Positions 34,036 to 41,881 of a stretch of 51,158 nucleotides of DNA are shown one piece after another; the first letter of the stretch is position 1; each line of letters starts with the position of its first letter. The position numbers and the translations under genes were made by a program. Location: the NCBI GenBank assembly GCA_031291305.1, contig JARLJH010000001.1, positions 1 to 51,158 on the forward strand, given 5' to 3'. The notes beneath the pieces were generated by a model. The model was not told the DNA's origin, searched no databases, and worked only from the letters and a program-made list of their open reading frames with translations. This DNA comes from Rhodoferax sp. Its GTDB lineage: Bacteria; Pseudomonadota; Gammaproteobacteria; Burkholderiales; Burkholderiaceae_C.

Positions 34036-35540
34036 ACGCTCCCATCAACCCACAACATCTCTCCAACCCAACCAGTACCCATCGTATGGAATCAACATGT
34101 ACTCCCGCCATCTCCTCGTGGCCTGACGTGGACACCTTGTATCGGCGCTTTGCCGAATTGGTTGCCCAACCCATGCGCCCCATCAAAGCCGAGCACATGA
34201 AAAAAGTCATGCACTACTTTGACCAGCGCTGCCAGGGCTCCAAGCGCCTGTCAGAGGCCGCCAAGAAAGTGATCCCAGGTGGTGTGCAACACAACCTGGC
34301 TTTCAACCACCCGTTCCCCATCGCCATGGATCAGGCCGAAGGCGCCCATCTGCGGGACGTAGACGGCAACCGCTACATCGACTTACTGCAGGCCGGTGGC
34401 CCGACGCTGCTGGGCTCCAACCCGCCCGTGTTGCGACAAAAGGTCAACGAGGTGCTGGACCAATGCGGCCCGGTCACCGGTTTGTTGCACGAGTATGAAG
34501 TGAAGTTGGCCGAACTGGTTTGCCAAACCATGCCCGGCGTGGAGATGCTGCGCCTGCTGGGCTCTGGCACTGAGGCGGTGATGGGGGCGATTCGACTGGC
34601 ACGCGCCTATACCAACAAAAAATGGCTCATCAAAGTGGGCGGTGCCTACCATGGTTGGAGTGACCAGATGGTCTACGGCATGCGACTACCTGGCACCGGC
34701 CGCATGGAGGCCATTGGCATTCCCGGCGGCTCCACAGCCTACACCCAGGAATGCAACCCCAACGACCTGGATGCCCTGCGCCGCAAGCTGCAAATCAACC
34801 GAATGCGTGGCGGCACCGCTGCCGTGCTGTTGGAACCCCTGGGCCCGGAGAGCGGCACCCGGCCGGTACACCCCGACTACAACCGCCAAGTGCGTGCGCT
34901 GTGCGACGAATTTGGTGCGCTGATGATTTTTGACGAAGTGGTCACCGGTTTCCGCATGGGCCCAGGTGGTGCCCAGGCCTATTTCAACGTCAAGCCCGAC
35001 ATCACCGTGCTGGGCAAATGCCTGGCGGGCGGCTACCCGATGGCAGGTGCCATCGGTGGGCGGCGTGAAGTCATGATGTTGTTGGTCGGTGGTATTGGCA
35101 CCACTTCCAAGCGTGCCTTTGTCGGCGGCACCCTGTCAGCCAACCCCTTGTCTTGTGTGGCGGGTTACCACGCGCTGATGGAGGCCCAACGCACCGATGC
35201 GGCGGGCAAGGCCGGGCGAGCTGGCGACCGCATGCGCAAAGGGCTGGAGCAAATCATTGAGCGGCTGCATCTGCCTTATGTGGTCTACAACATGGGCTCC
35301 ATCGTGCACTTGCAGACCTCGGGCGTGCTGCTGCTCGACACCAGCAACTTGTACAAACTGTGGAAGGCCAAGGACGAAGCCAAGGGCCGCAAGCACATGA
35401 TGGAGGAAATGGGCGCGGCCTACTCGGCCCACGGCCTCATCACCCTGGCGGGCAGCCGCATCTACACCAGCCTGGCCGATACCGACGAGGTGGTGGATGA
35501 CGCGCTCAACCGTTTTGAAGATGTTTTTAAGCTGGTGTGA
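34032..35540 (+). CDS. Class III aminotransferase (GSA-aminomutase-like)
   Basis: A 502-residue PLP enzyme. Asp301 (IFDEVVTGF) pairs with the pyridine nitrogen and Lys329 (VLGKCLAGGYP) is the Schiff-base lysine. GSGTEAVMGAIRLAR and YHGWSDQ bind the cofactor phosphate. It has about 75 extra N-terminal residues compared with GSA aminomutase. It overlaps the aldolase gene by ATGA. Class III enzymes remove amino groups from amines and amino alcohols; FumI of Sphingopyxis, also class III, deaminates a sphingoid-like 2-amino-3-hydroxy compound. Here it could turn a 2-amino-1,3-diol into the ketone the kinase uses (inference). A heme-synthesis role is unlikely in this operon. Confidence 0.88.
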   Translation: MNAPINPQHLSNPTSTHRMESTCTPAISSWPDVDTLYRRFAELVAQPMRPIKAEHMKKVMHYFDQRCQGSKRLSEAAKKVIPGGVQHNLAFNHPFPIAMDQAEGAHLRDVDGNRYIDLLQAGGPTLLGSNPPVLRQKVNEVLDQCGPVTGLLHEYEVKLAELVCQTMPGVEMLRLLGSGTEAVMGAIRLARAYTNKKWLIKVGGAYHGWSDQMVYGMRLPGTGRMEAIGIPGGSTAYTQECNPNDLDALRRKLQINRMRGGTAAVLLEPLGPESGTRPVHPDYNRQVRALCDEFGALMIFDEVVTGFRMGPGGAQAYFNVKPDITVLGKCLAGGYPMAGAIGGRREVMMLLVGGIGTTSKRAFVGGTLSANPLSCVAGYHALMEAQRTDAAGKAGRAGDRMRKGLEQIIERLHLPYVVYNMGSIVHLQTSGVLLLDTSNLYKLWKAKDEAKGRKHMMEEMGAAYSAHGLITLAGSRIYTSLADTDEVVDDALNRFEDVFKLV

Positions 35541-35544
35541 CCCG

Positions 35545-36186
35545 ATGAACACCGAAGAATATTTGTGTGAACAATGGCCGCTTCTTCGCGAGCGGCTGCA
35601 AGGCAAACGCTTGCTGGGGGAAGACGGTGGCAGTCTATCGCTGCGTATTCCAGGAGCCCAGGCCATGTGGTTTGGTACGGCGATAGATGAAGCTCCCAGA
35701 CGGATATCCTGGCAAGACCTGAAGCCATCAAACGGTGCATTGCTCAGCCACGTGGAGATATATGTCGCACGTCGGGACGTCAGCGCCATCACCATAGGTG
35801 GTGGTGTGTATGGTCGCAGTTTGGCGGACTTTGGCGGTGTGTTGCCACAGGTCTTTGATGAGCAGGCGCGACATCTGGGTCGCATGGGGCCTGCCGTGAA
35901 TGTCGCGCGCGACATTTCGCGTTCCCTGAGTGAAGGCGGCAACGTGGTGCTGGTACATGGCCTGCCAGTCTGCCTGGGAATGACCGCGACGCGTATGGCC
36001 CTCAACGCTGAACTGTTCGAAAAATGCGCCAAGGCCTATGTGCTGGCAGTGGCCAGCGGTGCAACGGTGAAGTCTTTACCGTGGATCGTGCCCTACGTTG
36101 CCAACGGACGCTTGCGCAAAGACACCCAACGAGCGACTCAGCGTCTTCAGCAAGGTTTGCTGCCGGAAGAAACCAAAGGCTATTGA
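35545..36186 (+). CDS. Class II aldolase-like protein lacking the zinc site
   Basis: A 213-residue homologue of the aldolase encoded at 33391. The fold is recognisable: GEDGGSLSLRIPG, HVEIYVARRDVSAI, PQVFDEQARHLGRMG, NAELFEKCAKAY. The catalytic Glu aligns with Ala65, and the His-X-His pair is replaced by glycines (Gly85, Gly87 in TIGGG). Only the third histidine (His138) is left, so metal-dependent cleavage looks impossible. It may be a structural or regulatory partner of the active aldolase, or have changed chemistry. It follows the aminotransferase by 4 bases. A conserved, full-length frame argues against a decaying gene. Confidence 0.8.
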   Translation: MNTEEYLCEQWPLLRERLQGKRLLGEDGGSLSLRIPGAQAMWFGTAIDEAPRRISWQDLKPSNGALLSHVEIYVARRDVSAITIGGGVYGRSLADFGGVLPQVFDEQARHLGRMGPAVNVARDISRSLSEGGNVVLVHGLPVCLGMTATRMALNAELFEKCAKAYVLAVASGATVKSLPWIVPYVANGRLRKDTQRATQRLQQGLLPEETKGY

Positions 36187-36231
36187 GCCGAGCACAGTAC
36201 CCGAATGCGTACTCACAACCAAGGAGGCCCT

Positions 36232-37416
36232 ATGTCATCCAACCACGCACATGAACTCACACTGGGTCAGATTTTCGCGGCGCTGGCTATTGGCACCATT
36301 GCCGTGTTGATGATCGGCGTCCAGCCCATCCTGTTGGGCGAGCTGGTCGAGGCCAAGCAGGTCAGTCTGGAAGGCGTGGGCATTGTGGCCATGGGCGAGA
36401 TCGTCACGCTGGGCCTGGGCGTGGTTCTGGGCGACGCGATGCTGCCCTGGTCTCGCCTGAAGCTCATCACCATCGTAGCTGCTGTACTGGCCTCATGTCT
36501 GGATATGCTCACCCTGTTGGCGGTGGGTGACGGCCAATTGACCGCGGTGCGCATGGCCGCAGGTCTGGCCGAAGGGGTGCTGATCTGGGGCACCACAGGC
36601 GTGGTGGTGCGCACCGCCAACCCGGCCCGCGTTGGTGGCATTTTCTTTGTAACTCAAACCATTGCCCAGGCAACCGTGGGTGCAGTATTGGCCAACTGGG
36701 TCATTCCGCACGCGGGTTGGAAAGGCGGGTTCATGCTGCTCGGAGGTTTGACACTGCTGCCATGCGTGCTGGCGTACAAACAACCACCGCGTCTGGCACC
36801 TCTGGCATCCCCTGTGGTCTCGGGCTTTCGCTGGAGCATCTCGACGGTGTTGCCACTGCTGGTGGAATTCATGCAAATGGCCACGCTAGGTTCGTTCTGG
36901 GCTTATCTGGAACCTCTGGGCAAGGCAGCCGGTCTGGATGCCAAAGCGGCCCAGACCTTGATTGCCGGTGTGTTGGCCATGCAGGTGGTTGGCGGCATCG
37001 TAGCCACCGCGGCGGTGCGCCGCCTGGCGGTGGTACCCGCGTTGGTAGTGGGCTCGGCCGTGATGGCGCTGATCACCGCCACGGTTTACCAATTGCCCAG
37101 CGGCAGCACCTTGATTTTTTCCATTGCCTGCGCGCTGTTTGGCTTTGTCTGGCTGTTTTTGCTGCCCTTTCACATCGGTCTGGCATTTCTGGCTGATCCC
37201 AGTGGTCGACTCGCTGTCTTGGTGCCCGCCGCACAACTTTTGGGCAGCGCGTTTGGCCCGCTGATGGCCTCACTGGTTGTACGAGGCGACGACGCCAGCG
37301 CCGTCCCCTTGATCAGCACCGCCTTTGCGGTCGCCGCAGGGCTGGTGGTGCTCCTCACCCGTCGGAATGGCAAGACCATGGCATCGCCAACCTCTCACGC
37401 TTCCAAAGCACTCTGA
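36232..37416 (+). CDS. MFS-type transporter
   Basis: A 394-residue membrane protein with about twelve hydrophobic segments (LTLGQIFAALAIGTIAVLMIG first; LVVLLTRRNGK last) and no signal peptide. It resembles major-facilitator permeases that carry small organic molecules. The start at 36232 has a very good ribosome-binding site (aaggagg). It sits 45 bases after the aldolase-like gene in the middle of the catabolic operon, so it probably moves the substrate or a degradation product across the inner membrane. Specificity cannot be told from the sequence. Confidence 0.83.
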   Translation: MSSNHAHELTLGQIFAALAIGTIAVLMIGVQPILLGELVEAKQVSLEGVGIVAMGEIVTLGLGVVLGDAMLPWSRLKLITIVAAVLASCLDMLTLLAVGDGQLTAVRMAAGLAEGVLIWGTTGVVVRTANPARVGGIFFVTQTIAQATVGAVLANWVIPHAGWKGGFMLLGGLTLLPCVLAYKQPPRLAPLASPVVSGFRWSISTVLPLLVEFMQMATLGSFWAYLEPLGKAAGLDAKAAQTLIAGVLAMQVVGGIVATAAVRRLAVVPALVVGSAVMALITATVYQLPSGSTLIFSIACALFGFVWLFLLPFHIGLAFLADPSGRLAVLVPAAQLLGSAFGPLMASLVVRGDDASAVPLISTAFAVAAGLVVLLTRRNGKTMASPTSHASKAL

Positions 37417-37428
37417 AAGCAAGCTGGT

Positions 37429-38475
37429 ATGAACACAACTTCACTGGTCACCGGCGGCAGCGGCTTTGTCGCTTGCCACCTGATAGATCAACTGCTGCAG
37501 GCGGGTGATACCGTGCACACGACGGTGCGCAACCTGAAATCGGAAGGCAAATTGCGCCCTTTGCGCCAACTGCAGGCACGTTATCCCAATCGCCTCAAAC
37601 TCTTCGAAGCTGATTTGCTGGTGCCCGGCTCGTTTGATGCCGCCATGGTCGGTTGCACGGTGGTGCACCACGTGGCTTCGCCCTTTTTGCTGCCCGAAAA
37701 AATCAAGGATGGCCAACGGGAAATGCTGGAGCCCGCGCTCAACGGTACACGCAACGTGCTAGCCAGCGTCAACAAGACGGGCAGTGTGTTGCGGGTGGTC
37801 ATGACTTCCACCGTAGGGGCCATCTTTGGAGATTACGCCGATGTGCTGGACATGAAAGACCGCGTCCTTAGCGCGTCCTACTTCAACACGTCCAGCACCC
37901 TGTCCAACAACCCCTACCACTATGCCAAAACCGAAGCCGAGAAAGAAGCCTGGAAGCTCTGTCAGGCGCAGCGGCGCTGGAGCCTGGTGACGATCAACCC
38001 TGGCATGATTCTGGGGCCCTCGCTGACACCCAACTCCGAATCCGGAAGTCTGTTTTTGCTCGATGAGATGTGCAAGGGCTATTTCTTCTACGGTATGCCC
38101 GATCTGTGTCTGACCACCGTGGATGTGCGCGAAGTCGCCCAGGCGCATGTGCAGGCAGCGATCCGGCCGCAGGCCCATGGTCGCTACATCTTGGCAGAAA
38201 AACACACCTTGTCATTTGTCGAAATATCGATCATCTTGCGCAAGGTGCACCACCGCCCTTGGCTGCTGCCCAGGCACCAGATCCCGAATTTTGTGGTGCG
38301 CCTGATCGGCCCGCTGTTCGGCTTGACCCAGGACTACATGCGCAAGCACCTGGGCATCCACTTTGCGGTGGACAACCAACCCAGCATTGATGAGCTGGGG
38401 GTGGCATATCGCCCGATTGAGGAAACCCTGTTCGATCACTACAAGAGCTGGGCGCAGCAGCGCCGCGGCCGCTAG
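37429..38475 (+). CDS. Extended SDR (NAD-dependent epimerase/dihydroflavonol-reductase-like)
   Basis: A 348-residue oxidoreductase. It has the Rossmann motif VTGGSGFVACHL (8-19), a catalytic Ser-Thr region (MTSTVGAIFG) and the YxxxK motif in YHYAKTEAEK. It resembles 3-beta-hydroxysteroid and dihydroflavonol reductases. A bacterial 3-ketosphinganine reductase also belongs to this superfamily (established knowledge). It could interconvert a 3-keto and 3-hydroxy group on the substrate. It lies 12 bases after the transporter gene and 17 before a truncated SDR fragment. Confidence 0.85.
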   Translation: MNTTSLVTGGSGFVACHLIDQLLQAGDTVHTTVRNLKSEGKLRPLRQLQARYPNRLKLFEADLLVPGSFDAAMVGCTVVHHVASPFLLPEKIKDGQREMLEPALNGTRNVLASVNKTGSVLRVVMTSTVGAIFGDYADVLDMKDRVLSASYFNTSSTLSNNPYHYAKTEAEKEAWKLCQAQRRWSLVTINPGMILGPSLTPNSESGSLFLLDEMCKGYFFYGMPDLCLTTVDVREVAQAHVQAAIRPQAHGRYILAEKHTLSFVEISIILRKVHHRPWLLPRHQIPNFVVRLIGPLFGLTQDYMRKHLGIHFAVDNQPSIDELGVAYRPIEETLFDHYKSWAQQRRGR

Positions 38476-38492
38476 GTCCAATCAGGAAACTC

Positions 38493-38681
38493 ATGAACTT
38501 CAACAACAAAGTCATCTTGATCGCCGGTGCTTCCTCCAGCATGGGCCACGTACTGGCGCTGCGTCTGGTCAAGGAAGGCTCCCACTTGATTGGGGCAGCC
38601 AGGCGCCGGGAACGGCTGGAATCATTGGCAAATTGGACTCTTCACTTTGATACTCCCCGTCCTGCTACCAAGAGGCTTTGA
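38493..38681 (+). pseudogene. Truncated short-chain dehydrogenase (N-terminal fragment)
   Basis: A 62-codon frame begins like a classical SDR (VILIAGASSSMGHVLALRLV, then GAARRRERLESLAN). This covers only the first strand-helix-strand of the cofactor fold. It then departs into unrelated sequence and stops at TGA 38679-38681, which overlaps the ATG of the aldehyde dehydrogenase. The catalytic half is absent. It is most likely a deletion remnant whose overlap still couples translation to the next gene. Confidence 0.75.
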
Positions 38682-40117
38682 TGAATCCATCTCATGACAC
38701 GCCTACAGAAGCTGTCCAGGCCTGCTTTGCTGCTCAAGCCGAGCGCGCCTTGGCGCAGCGAACCTCCAGCGCCAGCGAACGCATTGGCAAGCTCAAGCGG
38801 TTGCAAACCGCTTTGCTGAAACGGCAAAGCGAACTGCACCACGCCTTTGCCAGCGACTTTGGCAAGCCCGCTGCCGAGGTTGACCTGACCGAGCTGCTGC
38901 CGGTGGTCGATGAAATTCAAGCGGCCACCAAGCATCTGCGAAGCTGGATGCGCCCACGGCGCGTCATGCCGGGTCTGACCACCTTGGGCACCCGCGCCCG
39001 AGTGACTTACCAGGGCAAAGGCCGTTGCCTGATCATCGGCCCGTGGAACTACCCCGTCGCCACGCTGATCAGCCCACTGGTCTCGGCCATCGCGGCAGGC
39101 AACACGGTCATCGTGAAACCCTCGGAATTCACTCCGGCAGTCAATGCCGTGTTGGCCCAAGTGATTGCCGAGGTCTTTGATGCCACCGAGGTGACGATGA
39201 TCACTGGTGCTGCGGCCACCGCCCAGGCCCTCTTGGACTGTCCGTTTGACCACATCTTCTTCACGGGCTCCAGCGCCGTCGGCAAGCTGGTGATGAACGC
39301 CGCTGCCCGGCATCTGGCCTCGGTCACGCTGGAGCTGGGCGGCAAGTCGCCGGTGATCGTGGACGAGAGTGCCGACCTGGCGCAGGCCGCAGAACTCATC
39401 ATGTGGGGCAAGCTGGTCAACGCCGGACAATCCTGCATCGCGCCCGACACCTTGTTTGTGCATCGCGGCGTGCGCGACGAACTGCTGCGCCGTTGCAAAG
39501 TGCTGGTTGCTACACGCTATGGCCAGAACGATGTGGTCATTGCCGCCAGCCCAGATTTGGCGCGGATGATCCACGAGCGCCACGCTGCACGTGTCGCCGC
39601 CTTGATTGACGATGCGCTCAATCTGGGGGCCAAACTTGTGCTGGGCGGTGGACGCAATCTGGCAGAGCGCTTCATTGCACCGACCTTGCTCACCGATGTG
39701 CCCCCTGAAGCACACATCGCCCAGGAAGAAATCTTTGGGCCAGTGCTTCCGGTCATCGTTTTTGACGACATTGGCGAGGTCATCACCTCTGTCAATGCAC
39801 GCCCCAAACCCCTGGCCCTCTACCTCTGGAGCACGCAAGAAAGAACCATCCAGCGCGTGCAGGCTGAAGTCAGCTCCGGCAGCCTGGTGATCAACCACTG
39901 CATGCAGCAGTTTGCCCACACGGGCCTGCCCTTTGGCGGGGTGGGCAACTCTGGTGTTGGCAACTCGCATGGGTTCTATGGTTTCAAGGCGTTTTCGCAC
40001 GAGCGCGCCCTGCTGCGTGGCGGCAAGGTGCTGCCAGTGAAGTTGTTTTTCCCGCCCTACACACCACTGACAAAGCGCTTGATCGGCACACTGATCGCTT
40101 GTGTGCGCAGACTTTGA
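38681..40117 (+). CDS. Aldehyde dehydrogenase, class-3 / coniferyl-aldehyde-type
   Basis: A 478-residue NAD(P)-dependent dehydrogenase with IIGPWNYP (118-125), the cofactor-side TGSSAVG, catalytic Cys252 (NAGQSCIAP) and general base Glu218 (LELGGKSP). The short N-terminus and C-terminal FPPYTPLTKRLI resemble class 3 and fatty aldehyde dehydrogenases, some of which bind membranes through such a tail. It likely oxidises a long-chain or aromatic aldehyde released by the aldolase or the PLP enzyme. Start ATG 38681 overlaps the truncated SDR stop; it ends 42 bases before the cytochrome gene. Confidence 0.88.
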   Translation: MNPSHDTPTEAVQACFAAQAERALAQRTSSASERIGKLKRLQTALLKRQSELHHAFASDFGKPAAEVDLTELLPVVDEIQAATKHLRSWMRPRRVMPGLTTLGTRARVTYQGKGRCLIIGPWNYPVATLISPLVSAIAAGNTVIVKPSEFTPAVNAVLAQVIAEVFDATEVTMITGAAATAQALLDCPFDHIFFTGSSAVGKLVMNAAARHLASVTLELGGKSPVIVDESADLAQAAELIMWGKLVNAGQSCIAPDTLFVHRGVRDELLRRCKVLVATRYGQNDVVIAASPDLARMIHERHAARVAALIDDALNLGAKLVLGGGRNLAERFIAPTLLTDVPPEAHIAQEEIFGPVLPVIVFDDIGEVITSVNARPKPLALYLWSTQERTIQRVQAEVSSGSLVINHCMQQFAHTGLPFGGVGNSGVGNSHGFYGFKAFSHERALLRGGKVLPVKLFFPPYTPLTKRLIGTLIACVRRL

Positions 40118-40159
40118 CCTCACCCCAACCGCTCACCCATATATATGAAGGAGACAAAC

Positions 40160-40477
40160 ATGAGACTTTTAAAGCCCTTGGTGGCTACTGCATTTCTAAC
40201 CCTGCCAATGGTGACACAGGCCGAACTGACCGAACGTCAAGCCATGCTGCTGACCCACAACTGTGTGCAATGCCATGCACGGGCCGCCACCGGCGCGCCG
40301 ACCATGGGCCACCCAGAGAGCTGGAAAACCCGTGACAGTGCGGGTGAGGACAAGCTGCTGCGCAGCGTCATAGAAGGCCTGGGCGGCATGCCACCGCTGG
40401 GCTATTGCGCAGCCTGCACCGAGGCTGATTTGCGTGCCCTGACCCGCGCCGTGGCGGGGCTGAAAGGAGCCCAGTGA
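40160..40477 (+). CDS. Small periplasmic c-type cytochrome
   Basis: A 105-residue exported protein with a signal peptide (ending near VTQAE) and one heme site, CVQCH (Cys35, Cys38, His39). The sixth ligand is probably the Met of GGMPPLGY, followed by a second cysteine pair (CAAC) as in cytochrome c5 types. It most likely accepts electrons from the FAD enzyme encoded immediately after it, with which it overlaps (TGATG). The ATG at 40160 follows gaaggagac. The order cytochrome, FAD oxidoreductase, DSD1 enzyme is that of an SphBCD-like set. Confidence 0.88.
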   Translation: MRLLKPLVATAFLTLPMVTQAELTERQAMLLTHNCVQCHARAATGAPTMGHPESWKTRDSAGEDKLLRSVIEGLGGMPPLGYCAACTEADLRALTRAVAGLKGAQ

Positions 40478-41880
40478 TGCCGCACAATCGCCGCCAATTT
40501 CTCAGCGCCACCGCTGCCAGTGCAGCCGTCACCCTGTTGCCAGGCTGCAGTTCGCGGGGCAGCGAACCGCAAATGCCAGTGGCCTACGAACTCGGCAAAC
40601 CCTTGCCCTGGGTGAACTGGGCCGGCAACCAGTATTGCTTTCCCAAGCACCGCCCCGTGCCCGGAACAGAAACCGAAGTGGTCGATGCATTGCGCCAGGC
40701 ACAGGGCCAGGTGCGCGCCGTGGGGGCCGGGCATTCCTTTGCCGCTCTGGTGCCGACCGATGACACCCTGATCGCCACCGATTTGCTCAGTGGCCTGATC
40801 AGCCACGATGCCGCTACGCTTCAGGCTGAACTGTGGGCGGGCACCCGCTTGAACGAAGTGGGCCCCTTGCTGGCGGGCGTGGATCAGGCCCTGCCCAACA
40901 TGCCCGATGTAGATCACTTTGCACTGGGCGGGGCCATCGCCACATCAGTGCATGGCACGGGTGTGCGCTTGGGTTCACTCTCCAGCCGCATCGTCGGCCT
41001 GACGCTGGCCACCCCAAGTGGCGAGCTGATCGAGTGTTCTGCCACCCAACACCCCGAGGTATTTCATGCCGCGCGTGTTTCTGTGGGGGCACTGGGCATC
41101 ATCACCCGCGTCCGACTGCAAAACAACAAGTCGTTTGCACTCACAGAAACCAACCGGGTCGAGCACACCGAAGACATCCTGGCCGATCTGGACAAACGCT
41201 TTGCCCAGCACCGGCATTTCGAGTTCATGGCCCTGCCTCATTCCGATCTGGCCGCCACCGTGGCCACCGACTTGGCCCAACCGGGCGACAGCCCAAAAGG
41301 CGAGGATGACCCCAATGCCCTGAACGATCTGCGCAGGGTTTTTGACGCCATCAGCTGGATGCCCGGCTCAAACCTGGTGTATGAGCGCTTGCTGAAAATC
41401 GCCATGGGTGACAGCGCCTCCAGCGTGCGCACCGGCCCGTCCTACCAGGTATTTCCACACCTGCGCGGTGTACGCTTTCGTGAAATGGAGTACGCCGTGC
41501 CCGCCGAGGCGGGACCGGCCTGTATCCGCGAAATTCTTCAAACCATTCGTGATCAGAACATCCCCGTGTGTTTCCCGCTGGAGTACCGCCGCGTCGATGC
41601 AGACGACATTTGGCTGTCGATGTTCTCTGGGCGGCCTGCAGCCACCATTTCTGTCCACCAGTACGGTGACTTGGATTACAAGCCCTACTTTGCGGCCATC
41701 GAACCCATCTTCTGGAAATACCAGGGACGGCCTCACTGGGGCAAGCTCCACACGCTCAATGCCACCGATCTGGCTGCCCTGTACCCCCAGCATTGGCAAG
41801 ACTTTCAGGCGGTGCGCCGCCAGCTGGATCCGCAGGGCAAGATGCTCAACCCCTATCTGAAAAAAATGTTGGGAGCCTGA
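40477..41880 (+). CDS. Exported FAD-linked alditol/aldonolactone-oxidase-like enzyme
   Basis: A 467-residue VAO-family flavoprotein. The N-terminus carries a twin-arginine motif (RRQFL, 5-9) and an overlapping lipobox-like LLPGC (Cys24), so it is exported folded and may be lipid-anchored. The FAD domain has GAGHSF, where His86 matches the covalent-FAD histidine of alditol oxidase, and GGAIATSVHGTG. The C-terminal half ends as in lactone oxidases (HWGKLHTL). Alditol oxidases attack primary alcohols. With the cytochrome as acceptor, it would oxidise a terminal CH2OH in the periplasm. Followed after 1 base by the DSD1 gene. Confidence 0.87.
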   Translation: MPHNRRQFLSATAASAAVTLLPGCSSRGSEPQMPVAYELGKPLPWVNWAGNQYCFPKHRPVPGTETEVVDALRQAQGQVRAVGAGHSFAALVPTDDTLIATDLLSGLISHDAATLQAELWAGTRLNEVGPLLAGVDQALPNMPDVDHFALGGAIATSVHGTGVRLGSLSSRIVGLTLATPSGELIECSATQHPEVFHAARVSVGALGIITRVRLQNNKSFALTETNRVEHTEDILADLDKRFAQHRHFEFMALPHSDLAATVATDLAQPGDSPKGEDDPNALNDLRRVFDAISWMPGSNLVYERLLKIAMGDSASSVRTGPSYQVFPHLRGVRFREMEYAVPAEAGPACIREILQTIRDQNIPVCFPLEYRRVDADDIWLSMFSGRPAATISVHQYGDLDYKPYFAAIEPIFWKYQGRPHWGKLHTLNATDLAALYPQHWQDFQAVRRQLDPQGKMLNPYLKKMLGA

Positions 41881-41881
41881 C

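Noticed and set aside
34032-35540. Heme-pathway HemL assignment for the class III aminotransferase
   Set aside because: The extra N-terminal 75 residues and the kinase-aldolase operon context argue for a catabolic aminotransferase.
38642-40123. A 493-codon minus-strand open frame
   Set aside because: Fully antisense to the aldehyde dehydrogenase, which has all catalytic motifs; composition is typical of an antisense shadow.
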